64,000 nucleotides of DNA from Tipula vernalis. Its lineage: Eukaryota; Arthropoda; Insecta; Diptera; Tipulidae. The notes beneath the pieces are model-generated. The model was not told the DNA's origin, searched no databases, and saw only the letters and a list, made by a program, of their open reading frames with translations. The position numbers were made by a program, and so were the translations under genes. Each line of letters opens with the position of its first letter. Within the stretch, counting starts at the first letter, position 1. Below are positions 13,431 through 24,744 of the stretch, one piece after another. The stretch spans positions 116,054,838-116,118,837 of the forward strand of contig OY282558.1 of assembly GCA_958295665.1 (NCBI GenBank), given 5' to 3'.

Positions 13431-13639
13431 GAATTCATAGGGCAAACCCTTCTTTGAAGTCAGTACTATATAGTTAATATTTACATTTCCAATTGATGCC
13501 ATTTTTAATGATTTTTTGGACTTGGAAACCAACATATTATCTTTTGTAGCGAGTGATTGCCTTACAAACATTAAAGTGTAATCTGGGTTGGCTTTAACGT
13601 AACCCTATATTAAGACTATTACCTCTGTGGTAAGCTTTT

Positions 13640-13855
13640 ATCCTCCGTTTCCACCACGCGGCCGATCAGCTTCTTCTTCCTCGTTAGACCTGTAGCGCCG
13701 CAAAACATTTTTACCCGTATTTTCATTAATATTGGCCATCGAAGATGCATCACTTATCGAATGTCCTTGAATGAAATTAAAATATTTGATGTTTGGTGGT
13801 TAAATAAAGTATGATCACCAAAATTTGATGATTCCAAAAGATTTTCTGCACTCAT
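13640..13855 (-). pseudogene. possible degraded coding segment of unknown identity
   Basis: From an ATG at 13853-13855 the minus strand reads MSAENLLESSNFGDHTLFN and on to a stop near 13754. A neighbouring frame then carries NENTGKNVLRRYRSNEEEEA and a basic, Gly-rich end before a stop near 13640. The charged, GC-richer composition differs from the surrounding AT-rich DNA, which suggests former coding sequence with one frameshift. I do not recognise the family. It could be the start of a TE protein. A further minus frame at 13389-13571 may or may not belong to it. Confidence 0.3.
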
Positions 13856-13989
13856 ATTTTAATTGGTCGTTTTTTATTTGTATTTTAGTCCCTTCAAAAG
13901 CACAGCCAAAATTATAATGGAGCCTTAAACTATTTTGTTTATAAAGGCAATTGATTAGCCGTTACAGCTATTAAAAATTAAGAACCGTA

Positions 13990-15060
13990 CATTTGGATTT
14001 GACATTAATATTCCTTATCAAAACTATGTCGTTGGTGGCGGTATTGTGGTAAATTACTTTTTTCCTGTCAAAAATGATCAAAAATTTGGTTGGTCCCAAA
14101 CCACATTTCTCGACGTTTTGAAAGTCTCTGAGTCTAAAAAAGCCTCAAAAAGAAATGTCCGTCCGTCTGTCTGGATGTTTCGATGTCTATGTGTCTGTAC
14201 CCACGGTATCTCGAGAAAGGCTTGTTCAATTTAGTTTTTTTTTGCCAATCTGTTTCTATGATCAAGGCCGAGATTTCAACAGCTTTTGGAACCTGTGCGT
14301 CAAGAGGGTCGGGTACCTGCCATAAGAATTGACCCAAAATACCTGGTTAAAGAAATATTTACCAATTTATGCTGGTTTGAATATTGAGTTGGGTATTGAG
14401 TTTCGGGTTGAGTTGAAGGTTAAGTTAGGGATCAATTTACGGGTTGAGTTCAAGTTGAGTTGTAGTTGAGTTGAGGTTGGGTTAAGATATACTGAGCAGT
14501 TGACCAATTTTTTATATATGCTGGTTTGAGGATTGAGTTGAAAGAAAGTTTGCGGTTGGGTTGAGGGTTGAGTTGGGGTCGTTTGCGGGTTGAATTGGAA
14601 TTGAGATGGTGTTGGGCTAGTGTTTAGTGAGCAGTTGAGCAATTTATAAAATAAAGTAGGTGTTTGTGTGTATGTACAAGCATATGTGTTTGATATTTAA
14701 AAAATCCACACGACTTGACCGATTTGAACCAAACCATACACAAATATTGTTTATAAATATATACCTAAGAAAGGTCATTGTTAATATCTCAAACCTCAAA
14801 TTGAACCTTTAGCAAATTAAATGAATGTCCAATTAAGTAGGATGGAACTTATCTATTTCTAAACTAATTTTAGTGAAATTTGACTTCCGCGATGGAAATG
14901 CGATTCTAAAATAAGTTTCAACCAATTATTATGAAAAGTGACAAGTGCGATTAAAATGGGATTCTAAAATGATTTTTAGATAAAGTTCTGCAATATGGAA
15001 AAGTACGATGGAACTTGGCTATTGCTTGACCGATCATCATAAAATTTGTCGGTGGTGGTT
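13990..15060. repeat. dispersed repeat with CTGTC tract and TTGAG-rich low complexity
   Basis: At 14157-14210 a GTCCGTCCGTCTGTCTG tract is followed by text of the kind found around the larger CTGT satellite at 23 kb. From 14380 to 14640 the sequence is a degenerate GTTGAG-rich repeat; its reverse-strand frame is only a low-complexity artefact. At 14870-15030, GCGATTAAAATGGGATTCTAAAATG resembles 34080-34160. It seems to be an eroded member of the same repeat family. Confidence 0.45.
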
Positions 15061-17727
15061 TGTATATAAGAATTGTGTATTGGTGAAGGTGATGGTGATG
15101 GTGGTGTGATGATGATGCCTAAGGCGCCGTTCGAATTCAAAGGCATAGTTGGTCTCGAATATGGTGCCAATCAAATTATGCCCATTGAAATTATTTTGAC
15201 CGGTAAGTAGAGAGCAAACTTGATTTAGTAACTTTCTTTCCATTTTTTACAACAACATTTTTGAATAAGGTTAGAATATAGCTTCAATTTAATCATGAAA
15301 TAATCCGGGAGCGAATTGGCGGCAAATCGATTAGAAGTACATTTCTTTGGGAAGATAGGATTGGTATATAGCTTTCTATTATTGGTATCATTATTTCATT
15401 GATATGAAATGAAACGAGGTATCTCAGTAAAATCAAGTTATACTATTGTATTTGAACATCGAATCGCATTCACTTTATAAACTCTATAATGTTATGTATG
15501 TTTATAATAATGCGATCCTACTCATAATATAAACGATATAATTAGAAAATGATTTACCATCCATTACACAATTGTATTGTACTCGTAATTCTAATATATA
15601 TTTCTAAACAACCAAATGCAATAAATTTTAAAGTTCACAGGTGATATTCTCTCTGCATACATAGATATATACGGGGGTATACACATATCTCTAATAATTC
15701 ATTTATAAACATAAATAAATAAATATGTAAAATGTACATAATATAATTATATTCAAATTATATATTAATAGTTAAAATAATTAGAAATTAGAAAATTTTA
15801 AATAATTTATATGCGTATTTATGAATAAATAATTTTTTAATATTTACATTTGTGTTTAGTTTTCTAACGTCAATTTAAAATTTTCATGTAATTAATTTAA
15901 TTGCATAAATATATGATTGTATTATATATATAGACATAAACATATTTATATTGGAATATGAATTAAAATTTGAAAATTTATCACCTTCAACACAGTAAAA
16001 TGTCGAAGGCCATTTTTGTGAATTATATACCCATTATACCTTTCTCCCCCATAAACAACTAGTATATGTTACTACTCGTGTAATTGTTTAGACATGATTT
16101 ACATTCATTAAGTTTTCGAAAAATTCAAAATGTCTTACAATTTATATATTATCGCACGCAATCTATAATTGTTGCCGGCGTAAACCCACTCACCGACCAA
16201 CCAAAATTATTTACATTACCTACATATATATATATATTTGAGCGGGTGATGAGTAACCGCGTTGACGACTTCCTTCCATTTGTGTGTTTTTTACGCGTAT
16301 ATTATAAAAAAAAACCGGCACACCCTTAAATACACGAATATATCAGAGCGCGCAGTTTATTCCACTCTATTTAGTTAACAATGAATATATAAGACAACCA
16401 ATTAAGACAATCCTCGATTATATTGTATATTGTTAAGAAAAACCAAAAAAAAAACTTAAAAGATTGAATTTCGTCGTTATTTCCATATCTCATTATTTTA
16501 TATATAAACTAAAATGAACTTCATGACTTGGCCATTAAATTATACAGAAAACCACAAATCGTAATAATTCGTTTTTTTTATGTTTGTTATCGTCCCACAC
16601 GCAATATATCAAAGTACATGAAAGCAGCGCGAGTTATTTCGCGTGACAATTTATTTATGTAGCTTTTTTGTGTTTTTTTTTTTTTGTTTTGTACTTTTAT
16701 TGGCAAATAAACAAATATTATGGATATACGAGTGCGATATACCGTAAAAGAGTATAAAAGGACTAAAAATGAGCAACAAAATGACCATTTTTCTTTTTTT
16801 TTTGTTGCTATGCTATGTTTGGTGAAATTTTATGCTTTTTTATCAATGTTATATAATCAAATTTCATATATGATCGTCGTAAAAATGTTTATACAACAAA
16901 AAAAATGTTATCATAAAAATTATAGTTTTTAGATAGGATATTGTATACGTATGTGTAGGTGAAAGGCAAAAACACGGTACAAAAAATGGTTGCCACCTAC
17001 TTGAAGATGGTTATTGTATGATTGGCATCGATGTATTATATGGTTTAAGTCGAGTTAACAGGATATCTTTAAATGTTCAACAGTAATCAGATTGTGTTGA
17101 TTGATTTCCAGTACTTCCATAAATCAATAAGCCCAATTAAATAGTCCTGTGTAGAACTTATTGAACTTGTTGGGTGCACTAATATAGAATTTATTAGGTA
17201 TAAATAGAGTTAGGGCATGGTTCCAACATTGAGAACAAGCAATATTTTGAAGAACGACATTACATTTTCTAGATTATACAAAAGCATTTGAGGAGACCCT
17301 CATTTTTCTCCAAAGGTTCGCTCTCCTATAATTATTTTATTTCGATACTTATTTATTGGAATTATCATTTGAAAATAGCTTTTATGCTGTGTGCCTCAGA
17401 AGATTTTTCAAACTAAACTTTTCAAATTTTGGAGCTTTCGCTATTTCCTTATAGATGCATGGATGTGAAGTTTTCCACACTTTTTTCCACAATAATACGT
17501 ATACAAATCATATTGGAAAAAAACAAATCATATTGGATTCTAACTAATTTTTCATCTGTTGGTGCGTATTGTACACTGTTAAGAATCCGTATAATATAAT
17601 TTTACTAAATTTCGATTTAAAAAACCGAATAAAATTAATGCAATACAATTTTTGTTCAAATAAATTATTATTAATGCAATACGTAAAACTAATTTAATTT
17701 GAGATAACGATATTTAGTGTTTGATAT
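15061..17727. other. AT-rich TE-poor region, no gene recognised
   Basis: Contains many ATAAAT and TATATA words, a few GC-richer islets (16165-16200, 16235-16320, including ACGCG and GAGCGCGCAG) and short T-rich tracts. No TE relic is recognised. It resembles the TE-poor stretches at 36-40 kb and 56-58 kb and is probably host non-coding DNA. The open frames at 16084 and 16720 are unsupported. Confidence 0.45.
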
Positions 17728-17738
17728 TACTATACAAC

Positions 17739-18862
17739 TGGCAAACAGATGGCGGCAAATACGGCTGTACGACTTGCAGCCGTCTCTCAGTGGAGGTGTC
17801 TTAGTATAGGACACTCTACTATTGTCAGATCGTTGAAGGATGAGCTGGCGAATCTTGACTACATTAAACCTACTCTACGCTTCGAGAAGCGATTTCGGAC
17901 CTTCTTCCCTTCAAGGGAATCCTGGAGGCATAGACCGTTATCGGAAACCGAAGCGTTGTAATTCTTCACAGATGGCTCCAAGCTAGACGGCAAAGTAGGA
18001 GCTGGAGTATTCTGTGACAAATTAAATGTAAATATTTCTATTCGTCTCCCTGATTACTGCAGCGTGTACCAAGCTGAAGTCGTAGCGATTGAGGAGGTCA
18101 TGACGTGGTTGAAGCATAATGTGTTATCCTCAGACGATATCACAATCTATGTGTACAGTCAAGCGGCGATCCGATCGTTAGAATCGGTGTCTTTGGCGTC
18201 ACGGGTGGCGTTGAGTTGTCACTCATCTCTAAATGAGATGGGTGAGCATTTCATCATCCAGGTAGTCTGGGTCCCAGGTCACTCGGGCGTCATGGGGAAC
18301 TGCAGGGCAGATGAACTTGCTAGGCATGGTACGACTCTCCAGCTGCAACCGGAAAGGGCAAGTCTGGGGAGGCCTATCACAGCGCTGAGACAAGCACTTG
18401 GGAAGCAGGTCTAACACCCTCACCTGTAGAGTTGCAAGACAAGTTTGGCCAAAGCTGGACTTGGGGCGCACTAGGGCATTAATATCCTTACGCAGACGTG
18501 AATTAAGAACGGTCGTGAATTCTCACGGGACACTGCCTTTTTGGAGAACATGCAAGAAGGCTGGGTCTGGAAGCTAATGACTTCTGCAGAAGCTGCTTGG
18601 ACGAAGAGGAGGAAGAGACGTTGGTCCACTTCCTTTGCTCGTGTCCAGCATTGGCTCTCAGAAGGCACAAACACTTAGGTAAGTTCAGGATGGACTGCCT
18701 CTCGGATCTCGAAAACATTAAAGTGCGGGACGTCTTACGCTACATAAGTAGCTCGAAATGGTTCCAATAGGGGTAAAAGGGGATACATCCTGTGGTATCA
18801 CAATGGCCCGTCACCGGTCTAAGTGTGCGTAAGCAGCCACTCCAACCTAACCTAACATAACC
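17739..18862 (+). mobile_element. 5'-truncated LINE with 11-bp target-site duplication
   Basis: The insertion lies between two copies of TACTATACAAC (17728-17738 and 18863-18873), an exact 11-bp target duplication. It holds the RNase H and C-terminal Cys/His region of a LINE ORF2, then a 3' UTR ending CCAACCTAACCTAACATAACC, a tail type common in insect LINEs. The rest of the element is missing from the 5' side, as in incomplete reverse transcription. Confidence 0.88.
17749..18769 (+). pseudogene. LINE ORF2 C-terminal part: RNase H domain and zinc-knuckle-like end
   Basis: After a linker, a stop at 17959-17961 is followed in frame by FFTDGSKLDGKVGAGVF, the first RNase H acidic motif (Asp at 17971). 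YQAEVVAIEE supplies the Glu (about 18076). VYSQAAIRSL has Tyr where relatives have the catalytic Asp (18154). WVPGHSGVMGNCRADELAR (about 18270-18325) supplies the last His/Asp motif. The frame stops at 18412-18414. A shifted frame then encodes FCRSCLDEEEEETLVHFLCS with C-x2-C and H-x4-C spacing typical of LINE C-termini, ending SSKWFQ at about 18767. The clade (I, R1 or Loa-like) is uncertain. It is inactive: one stop, one frameshift and one lost catalytic residue. Confidence 0.82.
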
Positions 18863-18873
18863 TACTATACAAC

Positions 18874-19763
18874 GGTGTAATCTAATAAACTGAATTGTTT
18901 ATTCTCAATTATATAATAAAAATATATTATAATAAAAACAGTTTTTAAGCACAGTAGTAACGGAATGGTAAACTAATTTAATTAAATTTATTTAAGTAAT
19001 TATATTCGCCAGTTCATTTATATCCGCTAGTCAGTGTACAAAAACGTTTATTTAGTTTTTTTTATATGAAGTTTTGGTAAAAACAAATGCCACGATATGA
19101 AGTTTAAAGTAATAATAATAATTTACAATAGATTTGTGTCATGTATTTTGAAAAGGGAATAATCCATAACCCTTTAATATCCAGGAAAACGGTGAAATAA
19201 AACAGCCAATTTTAACACCTTTATAGCTGATTTATCAACTAAACTTATTATTAAATTTATATTTTTCGATGCAACTTACAAACGTTCTCTTTATTTTCTG
19301 TTTTAAATACAAAATTTTGCTCAAATCTCATATTTTTTGTTTGCTAATAAATTTCAAAAACAATAGATATAACCTCATAAAAAACGAAAAATGATTTCAG
19401 TTTATTTGCAACTTTCTTTGATTATAAAGGGTCAGCGGATTATTTAATTTAAACAAAATATGTTAAATAGTATTTCAGATTTTTAATATAACCTTCAGCA
19501 TTTCTTCAAGATAATTTTAATTAACAATTTTGCAATTTTATTGGACTGGTATTTCATATAAAAAAATGTAATCAAACAATTTTGTACACGGACTAGCACC
19601 TCTTGCGAAAATGTTTATAAAGCTGATGTACTAAAACACGATCTATAGTTTTCTGCTACCAGTTAAGCTTGTTCAATCAAACATCGAAGTTCTAAAACTA
19701 AAAACCAAAGTTACAAACCACAAAAATATCAAATAGTTTTAGTTCAACATATTTATTATTTGG
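18874..19763. other. AT-rich non-coding DNA
   Basis: No gene or repeat unit is recognised. The sequence joins cleanly to the left flank of the preceding LINE once its target duplication is removed, so it was one stretch before that insertion. Confidence 0.5.
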
Positions 19764-20034
19764 TTCCAATTGGAATTCACATATACAGCATTCAAAATGT
19801 AATTTAATTACAAAACCTTTCGAATAAAAGTGATTTCCTGGGAAAATAAGACCAATATTAGTGGAATTTAGTCAAAATAATATATGAACCATAAGAAAAT
19901 GAATCCAAATTACTGTCAAGTGGCGTAAATGACATTTAACAATTTTTAGTCTTAATCACCAGAAAAAATATCCAGTTTAAATTAATTCCTGGTTTAAGAA
20001 ATCGTTAATCGGGATAATGGACAACAATTTTAAG

Positions 20035-20215
20035 CAGCTACTACATGTACTATCGGATCCCTAGTTTAAATATCTAGAAGTTTCTGTTAACGGTCAAGGA
20101 ACGATATTAGACGAAATCTCAATTGGTACCTAAAGTTTCCAAACGAATTTATTCCCCTGGATAGGGGGTATTTCTTGGACTCGATGGACGGAATAGTACA
20201 CGCTCATTACAAAAT
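20035..20215 (+). repeat. single left-arm copy of the 166-bp unit
   Basis: AGCTACTACATGTACTATCGGA is followed by CCCCTGGATAGGGGG and CTCGATGGACGGA at the same spacing as in the 25-27 kb array, but with a divergent middle. It shows that the right array grew from, or lost copies relative to, a one-unit arm. Confidence 0.7.
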
Positions 20216-20239
20216 CCGGTAATTGCCTACTTGATTATC

Positions 20240-20760
20240 TGGTTTTGCAAATTCTAGTGTAAATCCAGTGAATTTCTAGTTAAAAATCAAGAAAAATGAA
20301 TTTTCTAGTTAAATTTAAAAATAGATTTAGCCGATTTCCAGTGAAATTGCAATCAAAACCAGATTTTGACTATTTTCTAGTTAATTTCCAGTAATATTTT
20401 TAATTATATTGGAATTCTAGTGATTATCTAGCACAAAAAATTACTAGGAAAATACTAGATGGTTAATTTTACTCTATAAAATGAAATATCTAGTAAGTTT
20501 AACGAAAATCTCGTAAATTTTATTACCAGAATTCTAGTAAAAATAAAAATTACTTGAATTCCAGTTGCATTTTTGCAACGGTTTATTTTTTAATGTAGTT
20601 ACCTGAAATCTACTAAAATTCTAGTTAAATTAAATTAAATACAAGATAATTCCTGTTCGCAAGTGCAAGGAATTTCTAGTAAATTAAACAGATTTTAGTA
20701 ATATTCTGGTTAATTTAAAACTTCTATTAGAATTTACTAGAATTCTAGTAAATTTAGACT
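20240..20760. repeat. CTAGT-rich degenerate short repeat, left block
   Basis: Dense in near-palindromic words such as TTCTAGTAAATTT, ATTCTAGTTAAATT and ACTAGAATTCTAGT, at irregular 20-40 bp spacing. A similar block, 24745-25120, flanks the other side of the central region. No coding frame runs through it. Confidence 0.6.
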
Positions 20761-20928
20761 TTCGCTCGCATATTAATTTCAATTTCGTCGTCATAGTCAA
20801 TATCAGTAATACGTTGAATTTCTTGCTGTGATATAGTGAAATGAAGAACAGGTAAAAAAATAAAGTTTAAGTATATAAAGTGTGAGTGCTAATATTAAAT
20901 AAGTATAGTGAAATATTACACATAATTA

Positions 20929-21111
20929 TTGATGAGATGCATCAAGGAAATGCGGATTTTTACCATACACGTGGTTTTAATATTTTATGCAATAGCTACT
21001 GCCGTACATATTTTAACATTTGGTTGGCGGCAGATTTTGCGATTAAATTTGACCTCCGCGACGGAACTCATCCAAAATTTTCCCAATGTGAAGGATTTTG
21101 ACGGTGAATGT
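20929..21111 (+). CDS. candidate first coding exon, putative signal-peptide protein
   Basis: The frame opens at ATG 20929, with a second ATG at 20947 that better fits a signal peptide: MRIFTIHVVLIFYAIATAV is a short basic start and a hydrophobic core. It continues to VKDFDGEC and meets GTAAGT at 21112-21117, a consensus splice donor in phase 0. An upstream segment also ends CAG|GTAAAA near 20855 and could be a 5' UTR exon. I recognise no family. The exon sits between the two CTAGT-rich blocks of the composite element, so it may be a captured host gene or a gene native to the element. Transcription is unproven. Confidence 0.4.
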
Positions 21112-21378
21112 GTAAGTTTTGACAAATATATACATACATTAAATGATTTTCAGATTAACTTTCAATTATTAACATTTCAGATTAATTTTGAATTCGGTCT
21201 CTTGTAGAAACACGGGAATGAATGTATGTACATACATATATATGTAAATATTTATTCGCTCATTGCATGCAAAAAACGATAAGTCAAAATCGTCATTTTC
21301 GGGAGAAGGTTTGGAAATTTGAAATTTTGAAAGGAGTTCCTTGTAGAAACGTTTCATTAAAGTTCAATATCCTTGCAG

Positions 21379-21502
21379 GAGTATATGAAGAAAAAGATCA
21401 AAACACCAGATATCGAGTAACACTACAATTAAAGCGACTGCTGCTTTGTCGGATAATCAATTTGTTTTAACCTGCATATCCGGCGAGTGCATTTGGGCTA
21501 AG
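21379..21502 (+). pseudogene. candidate second exon of the same gene, with one frame break
   Basis: It follows a TTGCAG acceptor and enters in the phase left by the preceding donor, reading EYMKKKIKTPDIE then a stop. One base over, the frame continues NTTIKATAALSDNQFVLTC and ends CISGECIWAK directly before a GTACTT donor at 21503. The protein-like character on both sides of one shifted base suggests a single old exon with a 1-nt change, or an assembly error. Cys-x4-Cys spacing suggests a disulfide-bonded secreted product, but no family is recognised. Confidence 0.35.
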
Positions 21503-21646
21503 GTACTTAATTATTTATTGATATGATTCTAAATATGCTTTTTAATAGACTTATTACGTTTAAAAATTTCAACGTTGGATTTCTTATAGAATGTTTAACT
21601 AAGTTAAATTAAACCATGTACATTATATTCATCATTTTTTTCCCAG

Positions 21647-21656
21647 CCACGGAGCC
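21647..21656 (+). pseudogene. start of candidate third exon, cut by a transposon
   Basis: A strong polypyrimidine tract and CCCAG acceptor end at 21646. The next ten bases, CCACGGAGCC, end with the 7-bp target duplication of the nested element; the sequence resumes at 23850 as AACCATTTTAA. Across the empty site the phase-0 frame would reach a stop within six codons. Confidence 0.25.
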
Positions 21657-21904
21657 GGCGTACAGGTCTAACAAGGCATTTCAGTAAAAAAAACTAGCTA
21701 AATCCAAAAAGAATTACAGTCAAAATATTTTGACTTGAATGCCTTTTCTAGTTTTTTGATTGAATTTCCTTCTAAAAAATTGAGGTGTGGCCAACACACG
21801 ACTTTCTTTTACGAACAGAGAATTTTGAGAAATTTTATTTTTTTCTTAATTTTTTTTTTAATTTTTATATTTATATTTTAATTTGTTTTTAATTTTTGGA
21901 AACA

Positions 21905-22632
21905 TTTTGTATGAAGAATCGTTCGTTTAATAAAAGTTCTGCAAAATTGTTTTTTGGAAACCGCACTCAACTCCCAAGGGTCAATATCGGCCATTGCCAA
22001 CAATGATGACAAAGGTTTCGCTAGCACATGAAATAGGTCCATTAATTACCTAGTTAGAAAACCCTAATCCATACGAATCGTTCGTTTAGTAAAAGTCCTG
22101 CAAAATTTTTTTTTGGAAATCGCACTTAACTCCCAAGGGTCAATATCGGCCATTGCCAACAATGATGACAAAGGTTTGACTAGCACATAGAATAGGTCCC
22201 TCAAATACCTAGTTAGAAAACCTTTATCCATACGAATCGTTTTTTTGGAAATCGCACTGAATTTCAAAGGGCCAATATCGGCCATTGCCAACAATGATGA
22301 CAAAGGTTTCGCTAGCACATGAAATAGGTCCCTAAATTACATAGTTAGAAAACCCTATTCCATACGAATCGTTCGTTTAGTAAAAGTTCTGCAAAATTAT
22401 TTTTTGGAAATCTCACTCAACTCCCAAGGGCCAATATCGGCCATTGCCAACAATGATGACAAAGGTTTCGCTAGCACATGGAATAGGTCCCTAAATTACC
22501 TAGTTAGAAAACCCTAATCCATACGAATCGTTCGTTTAGTAAAAGTTCTACGAAATTATTTTTTGGAAATCGCACTCAACAATGATGCCAAAGGCTAGCA
22601 CATGGAATAGGTCCCTTAATTACCTAGTTAAA
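21905..22632 (+). repeat. 159-bp tandem array (about 4.5 units)
   Basis: Units contain TCCATACGAATCGTTCG and CAATATCGGCCATTGCCAA. TCCATACGAATCG starts near 22068, 22227, 22359 and 22518, giving 159 bp with one deleted unit. The same unit recurs at 32880-33640. Confidence 0.85.
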
Positions 22633-22964
22633 ATTGAGGTGTGGCCAACACACGACTTTCTTTTACGAACAGAGAATTTTGAGAAATTTTATTTGTTTCT
22701 TAATTTTTAAATTTTTAATTTTTTTTTTTAATTTTTTATTTTTTATTTTGATTTGTTTTTAATTTTTGGAAACATTTTTTATTAATTAGTTTTTTGTAAA
22801 CTTTATACTTTTTAAGATATTTGCAAAAAAAATTTTCTGGACCAAGGCTGGACTTCCGGTTAGCCGATTTGGAGTAAAATTCACTGGGACCTCCCAATTT
22901 ATCAAAAAAGCTTAAATCTGAAGTTTCAGTTCGATTGATTAAACCATATGGGCTGTAGAGAGGA

Positions 22965-23645
22965 CACAGACAGACTGACAGACTGACAGACTGACAGACT
23001 AACAGACTGACAGACTGACAGACTGACAGACTGACAGACTGACAGACTGACAGACTGACAGACTGACAGACTGACAGACTGACAGACTGACAGACTGACA
23101 GACTGACAGACTGACAGACTGACAGACTTATAGACTGACAGACTGACAGACTGACAGACTGACAGACTGACAGACTGACAGACTGACAGACTGACAGACT
23201 GACAGACTGACAGACTGACAGACTGACAGACTGACAGACTGACAGACTGACAGACTGACAGACTGACAGACTGACAGACTGACAGACTGACAGACTGACA
23301 GACTGACAGACTGACAGACTGACAGACTGACAGACTGACAGACTGACAGACTGACAGACTCACAGACTGACAGACTGACAGACTGACAGACTGACAGACT
23401 GACAGACTGACAGACTGACAGACTGACAGACAGACAGACAGACACAGACTGACAGACTGACAGACTGACAGACTGACAGACTGACAGACTGACAGACTGA
23501 CAGACTGACAGACTGACAGACTCACAGACTGACAGACTGACAGACTGACAGACTGACAGACTGACAGACTGACAGACTGACAGACTGACAGACTGACAGA
23601 CTGACAGACTGACAGACTGACAGACTGACAGACAGACAGACAGAC
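22965..23645. repeat. 8-bp satellite (GACAGACT)n, about 680 bp
   Basis: Nearly perfect GACTGACA/GACAGACT repeats with only a few variant units (near 23000, 23128, 23360, 23430-23445, 23523 and the GACA end). Because the unit is 8 bp and lacks stops in one frame, the reverse strand gives a 199-codon artefact of Ser-Val-Cys-Gln periods. Confidence 0.97.
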
Positions 23646-23865
23646 ACCATTTAGAAACCCACTTTTTCGGACTTAGGGAACCTCAAAACAAATAAATCTC
23701 TAAAAATCCCAAGGTCCAAAATTTTCATGATTACTATGCTTTATTTTACTAGAGTAAAAGAAAGTAAAAGGCATTTCGTCTAATACAATTTTCACTGAGT
23801 TGCCTTTTAATTGTTGACTGAAATGTTTTTGACTAGCATTCCCGGAGCCAACCATTTTAATATAC

Positions 23866-24175
23866 ATAAAATTACGTTATGTTAAATATGGACGTTACAA
23901 TAAAATATACTTAGTACGTAACTTTCATTACCTATCAACTAATGAACATAGAAGTACATTTGAATTTTAAACCATGTATATTATCGAACTCTATAATACT
24001 ACTCTACAATACTAATAATACTCTATAAAATATAGATCAATACATACAGAGTATGACAATGTACAAGTTATTAAATTCAAATGTACTTTTATGTTCGTTA
24101 GTTGACAGGTAACGAAAGTAACGTACTAAGTATTTTTTATTGTAACGTCCGTATTTAACATATAACGTAATTTTA
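23866..24175. mobile_element. hairpin MITE, about 310 bp with about 100-bp arms
   Basis: TAAAATTACGTTATxTTAAATA, GACGTTACAATAAA and ACTTAGTACGT at 23866-23965 recur as their reverse complement at 24068-24175 with few mismatches. The middle, about 100 bp, is not repeated. Such arms would fold almost completely. It encodes nothing and lies 16 bp from the end of the nested 2.2-kb element. Exact ends and target duplication (perhaps TA or TATA) are unclear. Confidence 0.7.
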
Positions 24176-24339
24176 TAATAAAATTGTTACCCTGATGATC
24201 AGCCAAAAAGTCCAAAATTGGGGAAAATGATGAATAAAATCTACATGGTTATCTGTAAGAAAAACAACGTTGAAATTTTGATATAATATAGTTCATATTA
24301 TTACTCTTGTTATTAAACCAAAACTTTTAATTTTTGCAG

Positions 24340-24414
24340 GTAGATGATGAGATATCACCCAAAAAAGTAAGCTGTCGCAGCCGTATCTGGTATGTTTGTC
24401 GAATAATGGTTTGA
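24340..24414 (+). CDS. candidate terminal exon of the element-borne gene
   Basis: A TTTTTGCAG acceptor ends at 24339, and in phase 0 the exon reads VDDEISPKKVSCRSRIWYVC, then a few more codons to a TGA at 24412-24414. An AATAAA poly(A) signal lies at 24451-24456. Acceptor, phase, stop and poly(A) signal in the right order suggest a true last exon, possibly alternative to the one cut at 21656. The two cysteines fit a small secreted product. No family recognised. Confidence 0.35.
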   Translation, partial: VDDEISPKKVSCRSRIWYVCRIMV

Positions 24415-24744
24415 GCCACGAAGAAATCTTCCATGTAATAATAGATGCACAATAAATTTCGTTGGGCTACAAAACTTTTTATGCACCTTCGGCAAACTCT
24501 TTAAAATTTTTTTATGTTTTTGAATTGAAATTTCCCCAAAATTGTTTATACTTCTAAAGTTTTTTTCTTTTTAATTAAAGATGTGATTCCGACGCCTCGA
24601 GTGTCGAAATTATATTCTAAATTGTGTGCGAAAAATTCAGAACAACTATTTTAAAGCTTTGTAATTTTTGTAATTGTTGAAATAAAAAATATTTAATTAA
24701 AACAAAATTCAAAAAGGTTTTTTTTATTATTTGAAATTTATTTA

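Larger units (their letters stand above)
21657..23842. mobile_element. non-autonomous element with 159-bp array and 8-bp satellite, 7-bp target duplication
   Basis: CGGAGCC occurs on both sides (21650-21656 and 23843-23849). The ends are imperfect inverted repeats: left GGTCTAACAAGGCATTTCAGT, right (reverse complement) AGTCAAAAACATTTCAGTC. Inside are two direct copies of TTGAGGTGTGGCCAACACAC (21780 and 22635), a 159-bp tandem array, a conserved single-copy block (22800-22965) and a long GACAGACT satellite. No coding capacity is seen. A second copy at 32565-34200 shares all modules but with the array flipped relative to the satellite side. Confidence 0.6.

Noticed and set aside
14367..14642. 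91-codon minus-strand frame rich in Thr, Pro, Asn and Gln
   Set aside because: It lies on a degenerate GTTGAG-type repeat; the periodic DNA explains the composition.
22926..23525. 199-codon open frame on the minus strand with Ser-Val-Cys-Gln periods
   Set aside because: It is only the translation of an 8-bp satellite that lacks stop codons in that frame. A second frame over the same DNA is equally open.
24192..24205. CTGATGA word suggesting a second hammerhead core
   Set aside because: It reads CTGATGATCAGCC with no GAAA and no cleavage triplet with matching helix III nearby.
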